Shown: piece after piece, positions 17,884 to 26,351 of the stretch
Numbering within the stretch: position 1 is the stretch's first letter
Layout: the number at the start of each line of letters is the position of its first letter
Source of the DNA: Alicyclobacillus herbarius DSM 13609
Lineage (GTDB): Bacteria; Bacillota; Bacilli; Alicyclobacillales; Alicyclobacillaceae
Reading direction: 5' to 3'
NCBI RefSeq assembly: GCF_000430585.1
Contig: NZ_AUMH01000002.1
Span: forward strand, 1-64,000
Length of the DNA: 64,000 bases
Program-made: the position numbers and the translations under genes
The notes under the pieces: generated by a model
Told to the model about the DNA's origin: nothing
Database searches by the model: none
Seen by the model: the letters and a program-made list of their open reading frames with translations, nothing else

Positions 17884-18717
17884 ATGCCGCACGTCAACCG
17901 ATTTACTCTAGACAAAATGCTCGCGTACGGGGTGCTCGCCCTCATCGGCCTGGTCTTTCTCGTACCGCTCTTATGGATGATCTTCGCGTCCTTTGAGCCG
18001 GACGCTACCCTCTCAATCACCTTTCCAAAGCAGTGGTCCTTCACCAACTTTGGCCAAATTCTCACTCAACCGGCTAACCAGCGGGCGTTCTTGAATGGAC
18101 TGTTGTTGTCGCTGGGTCAGTCCATCGTCGTGGTTATCGTCGCCGGGCTGGCTGCATACCCATTGTCTCGGTACCAACTGAAGTACAAGCGGCCGTTCAT
18201 GTACGTAGTGCTGTTTTCTACCACATTGCCGATTACGGCCGTCATGGTGCCGGTCTATGAGTTGTTTGTATTTCTGCACATGACCGATTCCCTCTGGTGG
18301 ACGATGCTGTTTCTGTCCGCGTCCGGGCTGCCGTACGCGATTTGGATTATGAAAAACTTCATGGACTCGGTTCCCCTAGAGCTGGAGGAGGCCGCCTGGA
18401 CGGACGGTGCGTCGACCCTCACCAGCCTGCGTCGGGTCGTCGCACCCTTGATGGTGCCCGGCATCTTCACCGTCGGCATCTTTACATTTGCCGGCAGCTG
18501 GGGCAACTTTTTCGTCCCGTTCATCCTCATTCAGAGCCCGGCCAAACTGCCGGCCTCCGTCACCATTTTTCAGTTTTTCGGTCAGTATGGATCCGTCGCG
18601 TACGGGCAGCTGGCTGCGTTTTCGATGCTGTACACGATACCGGCGGTGCTCCTATACATCCTTGGCCAACGCTACATGTCGGCCGGATTCAACTTTAGTG
18701 GCGCTACGAAAGGTTAA
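17884..18717 (+). CDS. Sugar ABC transporter permease, MalG/UgpE type
   Basis: The 277-residue protein has six membrane segments, an initial FLVPLLWMIFASF segment typical of MalG-like subunits and an EAA loop, LELEEAAWTDGASTLTSLRRV, at about residues 178-198. It forms the transmembrane heterodimer with the upstream permease. Start is ATG 17884, ten bases after AAGGGAGG; an ATG at 17860 lies just before that site and is less likely. The isomerase-like gene follows 17 bases later, so transcription continues into the catabolic genes. Confidence 0.92.
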   Translation: MPHVNRFTLDKMLAYGVLALIGLVFLVPLLWMIFASFEPDATLSITFPKQWSFTNFGQILTQPANQRAFLNGLLLSLGQSIVVVIVAGLAAYPLSRYQLKYKRPFMYVVLFSTTLPITAVMVPVYELFVFLHMTDSLWWTMLFLSASGLPYAIWIMKNFMDSVPLELEEAAWTDGASTLTSLRRVVAPLMVPGIFTVGIFTFAGSWGNFFVPFILIQSPAKLPASVTIFQFFGQYGSVAYGQLAAFSMLYTIPAVLLYILGQRYMSAGFNFSGATKG

Positions 18718-18734
18718 AGGAGGCATTTGAGACG

Positions 18735-19604
18735 ATGACAACCCCAATCGGAGCCCGTATCCCATCCCAGGTGATGCAGCAAGGCATCGCGGAAGCCGCC
18801 CGACTGCTGCACGAAATCGGCCTGACGGCCATCGATGTGCCGCAGCTCACACCGGACGCCGCACAGGCCGCACGCCAATACGGCCTCGTCCTCGGCACGT
18901 CTGATGTGCAGAACGTACCGCAGCTCTTGAATCCCAATCCCGATGTCCGCCGCCAGGCGGTCGAGTCCGTCTGTCAGCAGATTCAAGCCGTCGCCGCCTT
19001 GGGCGGGAAGGCGGTGTTTATGTGCCTGGTGCCGGAGAACCTGGCCCAGCCCATCTCCGAGTCGCTGGAGTACTTCGCCGCCGGATTTCCCACCATCGCC
19101 GATGTCTGTGAACAGACCGGGGTGCGCGTGGCGCTGGAGGGTTGGCCCGGACCGGGGCCTTACTACCCGACCCTCGGCTACACGCCCGAGGTCTGGCGTG
19201 CGATGTTTGCCCGGGTTCCTTCGACTGCCATCGGTCTGTGTTTCGATCCGTCCCACCTGGTGCGACTGGGCATCGATTACCTGCGGGTGCTCGAGGAGTT
19301 TGCGGACCGGATCGTCCATGTTCACGGGAAGGACACCGAGCTCCTGCCCGAACAGCGGTACCTGTACGGATTTCTGTCGGCCAAACTCGACCCGATGCCC
19401 CCGTTCTCTGAAGGCTCCTGGCGCTACACCATTCCTGGTAGTGGGGAGGTTGACTGGCACCGCATTGCGTATCGGCTGCAACGTATTGGCTATCGGGGCT
19501 GCGTGTCGATTGAACTGGAGGATGCCCGTTATTGGGGCAGCCTGGGGCAGGAGCTGCAAGGGATACAGAAGGCGTTCACCCACTTGGCGACCTGTTTCGC
19601 GTAA
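18735..19604 (+). CDS. Sugar phosphate isomerase/epimerase-like TIM-barrel protein
   Basis: The 289-residue protein belongs to the xylose-isomerase-like AP-endonuclease-2 fold. Metal-site signals include VALEGWPGPGPYY (glutamate near residue 136), CFDPSHLVRLGID (Asp/His near 172), RIVHVHGKDTE (His/Asp near 195) and VSIELED near the C terminus. Such enzymes isomerise, epimerise or dehydrate sugars or inositols. ATG 18735 has GGAGG upstream. It is co-transcribed with the importer and with the Gfo/Idh/MocA gene that follows 20 bases later, suggesting sequential steps on the imported sugar. The exact substrate is unknown. Confidence 0.85.
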   Translation: MTTPIGARIPSQVMQQGIAEAARLLHEIGLTAIDVPQLTPDAAQAARQYGLVLGTSDVQNVPQLLNPNPDVRRQAVESVCQQIQAVAALGGKAVFMCLVPENLAQPISESLEYFAAGFPTIADVCEQTGVRVALEGWPGPGPYYPTLGYTPEVWRAMFARVPSTAIGLCFDPSHLVRLGIDYLRVLEEFADRIVHVHGKDTELLPEQRYLYGFLSAKLDPMPPFSEGSWRYTIPGSGEVDWHRIAYRLQRIGYRGCVSIELEDARYWGSLGQELQGIQKAFTHLATCFA

Positions 19605-19624
19605 CTCGCAAGGAGAAAGAAAGG

Positions 19625-20647
19625 ATGGTTAAGATGGCGAGTGTTCGATTTGTGATGATTGGTGTAGGCGGGATGGGGCGGGCGCACATCCAGCGTCTGC
19701 TGGCGGTGCCGGAGGCGGAGATTGTCGCCTTGGTCGATCCGTCCGAACCTGCTATCCGGGCTGCTCGGTCGTTGGCTCCCCAGTTGGCGGATGTACCCGG
19801 ATTTACTTCGCTGGAGTCGGCCTTGGCGACGGTGGAAGCGGATGCCGCGGTCATCGTCACGCCACACAGCCAACACTTTGAGCAGGGAATGGCGTGTTTG
19901 GACCGCGGCCTGCACGTATTGATGGAAAAGCCGTTTGTCGCCGGCAGCGAAAACGCTCGCCGCTTGATTGAAGCGGCGAAGGAGCGGGGGCGGCACATGG
20001 CGGTCAGCTACCAGCGGCACACGGAAGGCCCGTACTTGTACCTGAAGCGGTTGATTGCGCAAGGGGAGCTGGGCGAGATCCGCTTTATCTCCGCCTACCA
20101 GGCGCAGTCTTGGTTGGAGTCGACGCGCGGTACTTGGCGCCAGAACAAGGCGCTCTCCTGCGGGGGGCAGCTGAACGACTCCGGATCGCACCTGTTGGAC
20201 GTGGTGTTGTGGCTGACCGGGCTGACGCCGCAGGCGGTCTTGGCCCAGGTAGACAACCGCGGCACGGAGGTGGATATCGACAGTGCCCTGACCGTCCAGT
20301 TTGTCGGGGGTGCGATGGCTACCTTCAGCATAGTTGGAAGCGCGAACATCGGGTGGTGGGAAGACGTCTCGATTCACGGCAACAAAGGCAGCGCTCTCTA
20401 CCGCAACGGGGAACTGTTTGTCTCCATCGGGCACAACCAGCCGCTTTGGCGCGTGGAGACGGAAGACCTGCCCCAGGGCAGTAACCCGGACGCCGACTTT
20501 ATCGACCTCATCCAGGGGCGCGTCGCCAGTGCGGCGGCGCCGGCCGAGTGCGGCTACCAGGTGGCCCGTTTGACCGAAGCCGCCTGGCAGAGCGCAAAAC
20601 GCCAGGCGTGGGTGCCGTTTGTGGTGGAGGAGCGGGTTAGCAGGTAA
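19625..20647 (+). CDS. Gfo/Idh/MocA-family NAD(P)-dependent sugar dehydrogenase
   Basis: The 340-residue enzyme has an N-terminal Rossmann fold (VGGMGRAHIQRLL, residues about 10-24), the EKP motif of the family in LMEKPFVAG near residue 100, and a C-terminal alpha/beta domain with GGQLNDSGSHLLDVVLWLTG, including the conserved D..H pair. These proteins oxidise sugars, inositols or related polyols. ATG 19625 follows AAGGAG by nine bases. It ends the importer operon. Together with the isomerase-like protein it probably starts catabolism of the sugar sensed by the divergent GntR/LacI regulator. Confidence 0.9.
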   Translation: MVKMASVRFVMIGVGGMGRAHIQRLLAVPEAEIVALVDPSEPAIRAARSLAPQLADVPGFTSLESALATVEADAAVIVTPHSQHFEQGMACLDRGLHVLMEKPFVAGSENARRLIEAAKERGRHMAVSYQRHTEGPYLYLKRLIAQGELGEIRFISAYQAQSWLESTRGTWRQNKALSCGGQLNDSGSHLLDVVLWLTGLTPQAVLAQVDNRGTEVDIDSALTVQFVGGAMATFSIVGSANIGWWEDVSIHGNKGSALYRNGELFVSIGHNQPLWRVETEDLPQGSNPDADFIDLIQGRVASAAAPAECGYQVARLTEAAWQSAKRQAWVPFVVEERVSR

Positions 20648-20765
20648 ATTCATTCAGGGCGTCGGGCTGGGCGAGCCAGCGCAGAATGGGGACGACGGGT
20701 CTCCGGATTGCGTACCAAGGCGAGGAAGATCAGTCCGGCGTCCGTCTGCGTTCCGGGCATTTTCC

Positions 20766-21341
20766 TCAGCCACGTGTGCCCAGGGCTTGTTTCCAGACCG
20801 CCAGCGTGTGTTCCCCTTTCAGCAGTTCGACCTGGCCGTTGTGGTTGAACGCCAACGTTGGAAATGAATACTGCCCATGGTCTCCATCCAGCAGGTAGTA
20901 CACCTTCATGTTTTTGAGGCCAAACGCCCGCACTTCCTCGTCGCTGATGCGTTTTGCCTGCGTCAAGGTTGTGCCTTTGGCGTACCCGACGCTGACCAGC
21001 ACGGGCATCTCGGCTAACTGGTTGGCGTGCTTGTGGAGCAGGACAATCGTCCGCTGACAGTGCGGGCACCAGTACGCTTCGAACAACAGCGGCTGCTTCT
21101 TAGCATCCAGTGTTACTTTACGTCCGTTCGCATCGTAGACCGTCACTTTTGCGTATAGGGAAGCCCCTTTTCGGGTGGCGTCGAATTTCTTAATGGGCGT
21201 AGCCTTTTCGTCATTCAGCCGATTGGTGAAGGTGGTCGGACTGACGGTTTGTGATTTGTAGACCGGTTGGCAGCCGACGGTGAGGAAAACGCTTGCCAGC
21301 GTCACTGCGATTGCCGACCATCGCCAACGGGTTCGCCTCAT
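20766..21341 (-). CDS. Thioredoxin-like lipoprotein
   Basis: The product is about 191 residues with a signal peptide ending in the lipobox LTVGC (residues about 19-23), so it is anchored outside the membrane. A WCPHC redox motif sits at the start of a thioredoxin-like fold (PLLFEAYWCPHCQRT), and SFPTLAFN supplies the conserved cis-proline strand. Role: probably extracytoplasmic thiol-disulfide exchange. Start is ATG 21341 with GGAGG eight bases upstream; an ATG 57 bases earlier would hide the signal peptide. It is divergent from the copper-related cluster, which also needs external thiol chemistry. Confidence 0.82.
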   Translation of the reverse strand: MRRTRWRWSAIAVTLASVFLTVGCQPVYKSQTVSPTTFTNRLNDEKATPIKKFDATRKGASLYAKVTVYDANGRKVTLDAKKQPLLFEAYWCPHCQRTIVLLHKHANQLAEMPVLVSVGYAKGTTLTQAKRISDEEVRAFGLKNMKVYYLLDGDHGQYSFPTLAFNHNGQVELLKGEHTLAVWKQALGTRG

Positions 21342-21545
21342 TCGTAACGCCTCCAATAGAGATTCGTGGAGTAGTCCGTCCCTCATTATAGTGGCCAAGG
21401 GGCGCGTAGATTGACCAACAGGCGGAAGAATGTTGCAGATGGATGACAGATTGTCTGGAGTTTGTCATATTTGTGCGTCGGGACGGGCCTGATAGACGGA
21501 TCCGGGCGTGCTATGTTGGAGGTGGACGCGCTCAGTTACGGTGGC

Positions 21546-21581
21546 GTGAGCGCTCACACTTAGGGTGGCCCGAGCGCTCGG
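21546..21581. promoter_or_regulatory. Paired 12-bp palindromes upstream of copCD
   Basis: Two perfect palindromes share the core GAGCGCTC: GTGAGCGCTCAC (21546-21557) and CCGAGCGCTCGG (21570-21581), 24 bases centre to centre. Flanking GGTGGC copies repeat as well. They end about 28 bases before the copCD start codon and are well placed as a tandem operator. The cognate regulator is unknown. Confidence 0.6.
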
Positions 21582-21609
21582 TGGCGTGGTCCTAGATGGA
21601 GGCGGAAAC

Positions 21610-23460
21610 ATGCGTGGACGCGGTGCGCATTCAAGAAGCGTAACATGGGGCCTTGCTCTCGTTCTCGGTTTTCTGGTTTGGGTGCAGGCCGTCCCTGCTT
21701 TTGCCCACGCCTATATTGTTCGGTCCAACCCCACCCAAGGGGCTGTGCTGACAAAATCGCCGCATCAAGTTGAGATATGGTTTGACGAGTCGGTGCAGGC
21801 GGTGTTTGATGCCGTTAAGGTGGTCAATGCCAGCGGACAGCGGGTGGACGCCCACAACGCCCACATCAATCCACACAACCTCCACGAATTGGTATGCACA
21901 CTGACACCGAACCTGCCGTCTGGGTTTTACAGTGTCGAGTGGCGGGTGGTATCCGCGGACGGACACCCGGTTAACGGCGTGCTCACGTTTCAGGTGACTG
22001 AGGCGGGTGGACAAGCCAGCGGCCGTGGCTCTGCGGACGAAGGGGCCCAGGCGCCGGAGTCTGCCAGAGGGGCACAAGCGCCCTCGTCGGTTACACAAGG
22101 TTACCTGCCAGGCGTGGATATGGTCGTGATACGCACCTTGACCTACCTGGGCGTGGTCGTGGCCCTGGGGTCAACGTTTTTGGTCGTCGGTGTGCTGGCT
22201 GGCATACCGGGTGCCTACATGGCCAAACGGCGTGTGCGGCAGCTGCGGTTACTGGCGAGTATCAGCTTAGTGCTCGGTATTCTCCTTAGTCTTCCATTGC
22301 AAACCCGCATTGACGCCGACATCGGCTGGGGGCAGGCCTTCTCGCTCAGCCTCTGGGGGACGATGCTAAAGGAGACTCGGTTTGGCCAGGTCTGGCCCTG
22401 GCAGTTCGGTGTGGGGTTGCTTCTCCTGGCGTTGTCCGCATTCGTGCTCCCGGCGAGTGAGCGTTTGGCGCAACTCACGCGTCTGCGGACGGATCGTCAG
22501 CGGCTAGATGAGGATGCGAACAACATGGGGGAGGACACTGGCGGCGCAGTCAGCGAAGATACCTATGTCTTGACCCGGGTGTATGTCGGGCTGTTGGAGA
22601 CGTTCGCGTCTACGGCGGGTATAGCCATCCTGTTGTGCCAATCGCTCATCGGGCACGCAGGAGCCGAGACGGAGCCGGCCTGGCCGGTGATGGGCGACGT
22701 GGCGCACATGTTAGCCGCCTCCATCTGGCTTGGCGGTGTCGTCAGCCTTGCGATGCTCGCGTTTTTCCCGGACAAGGACGTGTGGTTGACCGCTCTGCGC
22801 CGATTCGGACCCTGGGCCGGCGCCAGTTTGGTCGTGGTCGTGGGTACGGGAGTCTATGCTTCGCTGCTGCACATCCCGACCTGGTACGCCTTAGGACACA
22901 CCCGCTATGGCCGCACGCTCTTGCTGAAGCTGGTACTGGTTGCGCTCATGATGGGGCTGGGCGTGCTTCATTTTTGGCTGGTACGCAGAGGCGGACGGAC
23001 GGACGCTCAGGCGCGCCAGCGGCCAAAGAGGAGTCTCTGGCTGGAGGCAATCGTCGGCGTGTGTGTGCTCGGCCTCACCGCGGTGTTGACCAACCTGCCT
23101 ACCGCCATGGCGGCCCCGGGACCGGTCAACCAAACCCTGGCGCTGACCAAGGGAGCAGAGGCGCAAATCGAGATTCAACCCAATGTCATCGGCCGCAATC
23201 AGGTGGTGGTGCGGCTGTACAAGGCGGGAGAGCCGGAAACCGATGTTCAACAAGTGACCGTAACATTTACGATGCTTGATATGTCCATGCCGTCGGAGAC
23301 CGTACGCCTCAGGCAGACGGCCCCAGGCGTATACACCGCCATCGGCAATTGGTTGTCAATGGCTGGTCACTGGCGAGTGCGGGTGCACGTCTTGACCAGC
23401 GCGTTTGCGGACGAAAATGGGGATTTGCGCATGGTCGTGGGTACTCTGGTGGGAGGCTAA
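21610..23460 (+). CDS. CopC-CopD fusion protein (YcnJ type), copper import or tolerance
   Basis: The protein is about 616 residues. A signal peptide ends in AFA and leaves a mature N-terminal histidine (HAYIVRSNP), the first ligand of CopC copper sites. The CopC beta-barrel follows (residues about 30-130, with VEWRVVSADGHPVNG). Next is a CopD membrane domain of about eight segments (about 175-510) and a C-terminal extracellular YtkA-like domain (FTMLDMSMPSETVRL). YcnJ of B. subtilis, with the same layout, is a copper importer induced by copper limitation. ATG 21610 has GGAGG upstream. It heads a cluster with YcnI and SCO1. Confidence 0.88.
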   Translation: MRGRGAHSRSVTWGLALVLGFLVWVQAVPAFAHAYIVRSNPTQGAVLTKSPHQVEIWFDESVQAVFDAVKVVNASGQRVDAHNAHINPHNLHELVCTLTPNLPSGFYSVEWRVVSADGHPVNGVLTFQVTEAGGQASGRGSADEGAQAPESARGAQAPSSVTQGYLPGVDMVVIRTLTYLGVVVALGSTFLVVGVLAGIPGAYMAKRRVRQLRLLASISLVLGILLSLPLQTRIDADIGWGQAFSLSLWGTMLKETRFGQVWPWQFGVGLLLLALSAFVLPASERLAQLTRLRTDRQRLDEDANNMGEDTGGAVSEDTYVLTRVYVGLLETFASTAGIAILLCQSLIGHAGAETEPAWPVMGDVAHMLAASIWLGGVVSLAMLAFFPDKDVWLTALRRFGPWAGASLVVVVGTGVYASLLHIPTWYALGHTRYGRTLLLKLVLVALMMGLGVLHFWLVRRGGRTDAQARQRPKRSLWLEAIVGVCVLGLTAVLTNLPTAMAAPGPVNQTLALTKGAEAQIEIQPNVIGRNQVVVRLYKAGEPETDVQQVTVTFTMLDMSMPSETVRLRQTAPGVYTAIGNWLSMAGHWRVRVHVLTSAFADENGDLRMVVGTLVGG

Positions 23461-23615
23461 AAAGAGGGTGTTCGGAAAGGGGGACTATCTCCCGGCCTGA
23501 ACGGTGTCCGGGCTATAACCGGCCTACACGGTCGCCATTGGCGATGAGGCCTCAATCGGAGGCACTTATACGGTCAGGGCGGCTTCGACTGCGAATCGCA
23601 AGGAGGGGTGACCGA

Positions 23616-24347
23616 ATGGTCAGAAATATGGCATACTGGAGACAGAGTCAGGGGCGCAGGGCGCAGAGGCGAATTGGAAAGACGGCTGCATCCATCGTTT
23701 CCGGCGCGGCCGTCATGGCATTGTGGATTGGCGTGGCCAGCGCGCACGTCACGGTGTGGCCCCAGAGTTCCACACCCGGCGCGTGGGAAAAGTACACGAT
23801 GCGTGTGCCGACGGAGCGGGAGAATCCTACCGTCAAAGTGGTGCTGAAGATTCCGTCCGGCGTTGAGCTGGAGCAGTACGAACCGGTCCCAGGGTGGAAG
23901 TTCAGCGAGCAGAAAAACGCGAGTGGTGAGGCGACCACGGCCATCTGGACGGCGACGGGGAGCGGTATCCTGCCGGGGCAGTTTCTCGAGTTTCCGTTTG
24001 TGGCGAAAAACCCGAATCACGCCGGCCAGATTGCCTGGAATGCCTATCAGTACTATAAAGATGGGACGATTGTGGAGTGGACCGGCAAGCCCGGCAGCGA
24101 TACGCCGCATTCGATAACGACCATCACTCAGCAGGCGACTGGGACTGCGACGACGGCCACGGGCGCTCACGGCGAGCAGGCCAACGAAACCACCGATTCT
24201 GCGGCAAAGACTCACTCTGCGCAACAGGCGGCAGCGGCAGCTAACACCTCGACTCCCGGCTGGCTGGCACCGGTTTCGATTGTGGCACTGGTGCTCGGTG
24301 TCATCAGCCTCTTCGTGTCGGCTTTAAGCCTGCGTCGTCGCTCCTGA
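23616..24347 (+). CDS. YcnI-family (DUF1775) copper-associated envelope protein
   Basis: The 243-residue protein has a signal peptide ending in ASA so that the mature chain begins HVTVWPQSS, the YcnI/DUF1775 hallmark with an N-terminal histidine that binds Cu(II) in YcnI. Conserved ERENPTVKVVLKIPSGV and EFPFVAKNP blocks follow. The C terminus has an Ala/Thr linker and a membrane anchor before a short basic tail. ATG 23616 has AGGAGGGG upstream. B. subtilis pairs ycnI with ycnJ; the same pairing is kept here, with YcnJ first. Confidence 0.9.
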   Translation: MVRNMAYWRQSQGRRAQRRIGKTAASIVSGAAVMALWIGVASAHVTVWPQSSTPGAWEKYTMRVPTERENPTVKVVLKIPSGVELEQYEPVPGWKFSEQKNASGEATTAIWTATGSGILPGQFLEFPFVAKNPNHAGQIAWNAYQYYKDGTIVEWTGKPGSDTPHSITTITQQATGTATTATGAHGEQANETTDSAAKTHSAQQAAAAANTSTPGWLAPVSIVALVLGVISLFVSALSLRRRS

Positions 24348-24395
24348 GGCCCTGACGGATTGGACGAGGATGTACGTTCCAAGGGGGCGGTGTGG

Positions 24396-25028
24396 ATGAG
24401 ACAGAGGCGGAGGCGCTGGTGGAACTTCGGATTTGTGGGTATGGTGGCGGTCTTGGTTGTCGCTATCGTCGGCGGCCTGGTCTACATGGTCCGGGCCGCT
24501 GCTGGTACGCTGCCGATTGCAGGGCAGGCGTCCGATTTTACGGCCGTCGACGTGAATGGGCAGACGATTCGTCTCTCTTCCCTCAATGGCAAGATTCGCT
24601 TGGTCACTTGGTTTTATACCCACTGCCCCGACGTCTGTCCACTCACCGCCCACCGGTTGCAGCAGATTCAACAGCAGTTGCAGGCGCAAGGCGTGTTCGC
24701 GAGTAAAGTAGACATTGTCTCCCTCGATTTAGATCCAGAAAGCGATACCCTCCATGACGTTCGCGTCTGGTCCAGCCACTTCAATCCCGACTACCATGGC
24801 TGGTACTTCTTGCGGACTAACCCCGAGCACACGAAGCGTATTTTAAAAGAGTGGGGGATACAGCGTAAGCTTATTCCTGGCAGTGTCTACGTGTCTCACA
24901 CCATCAAAACGGTTCTCGTTGATGAAGACGGAAACATCCGTAAGACGTACAATACCGCCAATTTGAACGTGGACGAGGTGGTCAGGGACGTGGACAGCCT
25001 GATTCAACGCGAAAAGTGGGGGATATAA
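24396..25028 (+). CDS. SCO1/SenC-family copper chaperone
   Basis: The protein, about 210 residues, has one N-terminal membrane anchor (residues about 10-32) and a thioredoxin-like domain outside the membrane. The copper-binding motif HCPDVCP lies around residue 76 and the distal histidine is in YVSHTIKTVLVD. SCO proteins deliver copper to the CuA site of cytochrome c oxidase or keep its cysteines reduced. ATG 24396 is preceded by AAGGGGGCGG. It lies 49 bases after ycnI and six bases before the YtkA-like gene, suggesting an operon. Confidence 0.9.
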   Translation: MRQRRRRWWNFGFVGMVAVLVVAIVGGLVYMVRAAAGTLPIAGQASDFTAVDVNGQTIRLSSLNGKIRLVTWFYTHCPDVCPLTAHRLQQIQQQLQAQGVFASKVDIVSLDLDPESDTLHDVRVWSSHFNPDYHGWYFLRTNPEHTKRILKEWGIQRKLIPGSVYVSHTIKTVLVDEDGNIRKTYNTANLNVDEVVRDVDSLIQREKWGI

Positions 25029-25034
25029 CCACGC

Positions 25035-25487
25035 ATGCAGGCAGGGAGACGGACGGTTGGGTGGATTGGATGGATGATGGTGACTATGACCCTCCTGACC
25101 GGTTGTGGGCAGGTCCAGACCGTGAGCCAATCCCAGGCGAAACAACACATGGAGCAGATGCAATCCTTGCCCGAGGTCGCACTCCATCTGCAGGGGAAAC
25201 ACGGCCTGCAGGCGGGACAGAAGGTAACCCTTTCAGTCACGGTGACTCAGGACGGAAAGCCAATCAACGATGCAGACATGGTCGAGTTCGAGGTCTGGCA
25301 GCAAGGGGCACCCGCGAACAAACACCACTTTCTGACCGCCAAGCATACTGGAAACGGTGTCTATTCTGCAGAGTGGACGCCGTCCACAGGCGGAGCTTGG
25401 AACGTGATGTATCACGTCACCGCCCGTGGGACGCACGTGATGGAACCGACGCGGGTCCAGATAAAGGAAGGCGCGTCACACGGGTAA
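25035..25487 (+). CDS. YtkA/FixH-like lipoprotein
   Basis: The 150-residue lipoprotein has signal peptide and lipobox LLTGC near residues 20-24. The mature domain (about 50-140) has a beta-sandwich pattern with GQKVTLSVTVTQDGKPINDADMV and VYSAEWTPSTGGAWNV, as in YtkA-like proteins found beside SCO1 and copper proteins. Function is not established; copper handling or oxidase assembly outside the membrane is likely from context. It begins six bases after the SCO1 stop and ends the copper cluster. Confidence 0.75.
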   Translation: MQAGRRTVGWIGWMMVTMTLLTGCGQVQTVSQSQAKQHMEQMQSLPEVALHLQGKHGLQAGQKVTLSVTVTQDGKPINDADMVEFEVWQQGAPANKHHFLTAKHTGNGVYSAEWTPSTGGAWNVMYHVTARGTHVMEPTRVQIKEGASHG

Positions 25488-25511
25488 CAATGGAGGGAGT
25501 GGGAGAAATAA

Positions 25512-26246
25512 ATGAAGATTCGTGTCTTTGACACTCCAGAACAGGCCGGATTGTATGCGGCTTCATTGATTGAGCGGATCGTCCTTGAAATCCCGCAGCC
25601 GGTGCTCGGTTTAGCCACTGGGAGTACGGTCATCCCGCTGTATCAAGAACTGATTCGCCTGCACCGCTGTGGACTCGATTTTTCGCACGTGGTCACCATC
25701 AATCTGGACGAATACATAGGGCTCCCCGCGAGCCATCCGCAGAGCTACCACCACTTCATGCAGACGCACCTGTTTTCGCATATCCAGGTACCGCTGAGCC
25801 AGATTCACATTCCTAACGGCAACGCTGAGGACCTGGAGGCGGAATGTGAGGCGTACGACGACCTGCTTCGTCGGCACCCGATAGACCTACAAATTCTTGG
25901 CATCGGCATCAACGGCCACATCGGCTTTAATGAGCCGGACGATTTGCTCGTCTCGCGCACACACGTGGTGCAGCTGAGCGAGCAAACCATCCGCAGTAAC
26001 GCTCGCTTCTTCCAGAATGAGGCAGAAGTACCGCGCCAGGCCATCACGATGGGGGTGCAGGCCATCCTGCAGGCACGGCAGATTGTGCTGCTCGCCTTTG
26101 GGCCGGAAAAGGCGCAGATTGTCGCCCAGGCGATTCACGGTGAGGTGCGCACCGATGTTCCGGCCAGCATCCTGCAGCTGCACCGCGACGTAACATTTGT
26201 CTTGGACCAGGAGAGCGCGCGCGAGGTGCGACTTGGCAACACCTGA
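25512..26246 (+). CDS. nagB: Glucosamine-6-phosphate deaminase NagB
   Basis: The 244-residue enzyme converts glucosamine-6-phosphate to fructose-6-phosphate and ammonia. Motifs include the phosphate loop LGLATGSTVIPLY, the catalytic VVTINLDEYIGL and ILGIGINGHIGFNEP with the catalytic histidine. Length matches Bacillus NagB, which lacks the allosteric tail of the E. coli enzyme. ATG has GGAGGGAG upstream. No nagA or nagR is adjacent, so it stands alone behind the copper cluster; control is not evident. Confidence 0.92.
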   Translation: MKIRVFDTPEQAGLYAASLIERIVLEIPQPVLGLATGSTVIPLYQELIRLHRCGLDFSHVVTINLDEYIGLPASHPQSYHHFMQTHLFSHIQVPLSQIHIPNGNAEDLEAECEAYDDLLRRHPIDLQILGIGINGHIGFNEPDDLLVSRTHVVQLSEQTIRSNARFFQNEAEVPRQAITMGVQAILQARQIVLLAFGPEKAQIVAQAIHGEVRTDVPASILQLHRDVTFVLDQESAREVRLGNT

Positions 26247-26351
26247 GAGAGCAAATTGATGAGGGGGCAAATTGAGCAAATTGGCAGGTTGGCCAGTTGC
26301 GCGAATTGAGGTCGGCAATCGTGCATAAAGCGAGACAGAGGGGGGTAACGA

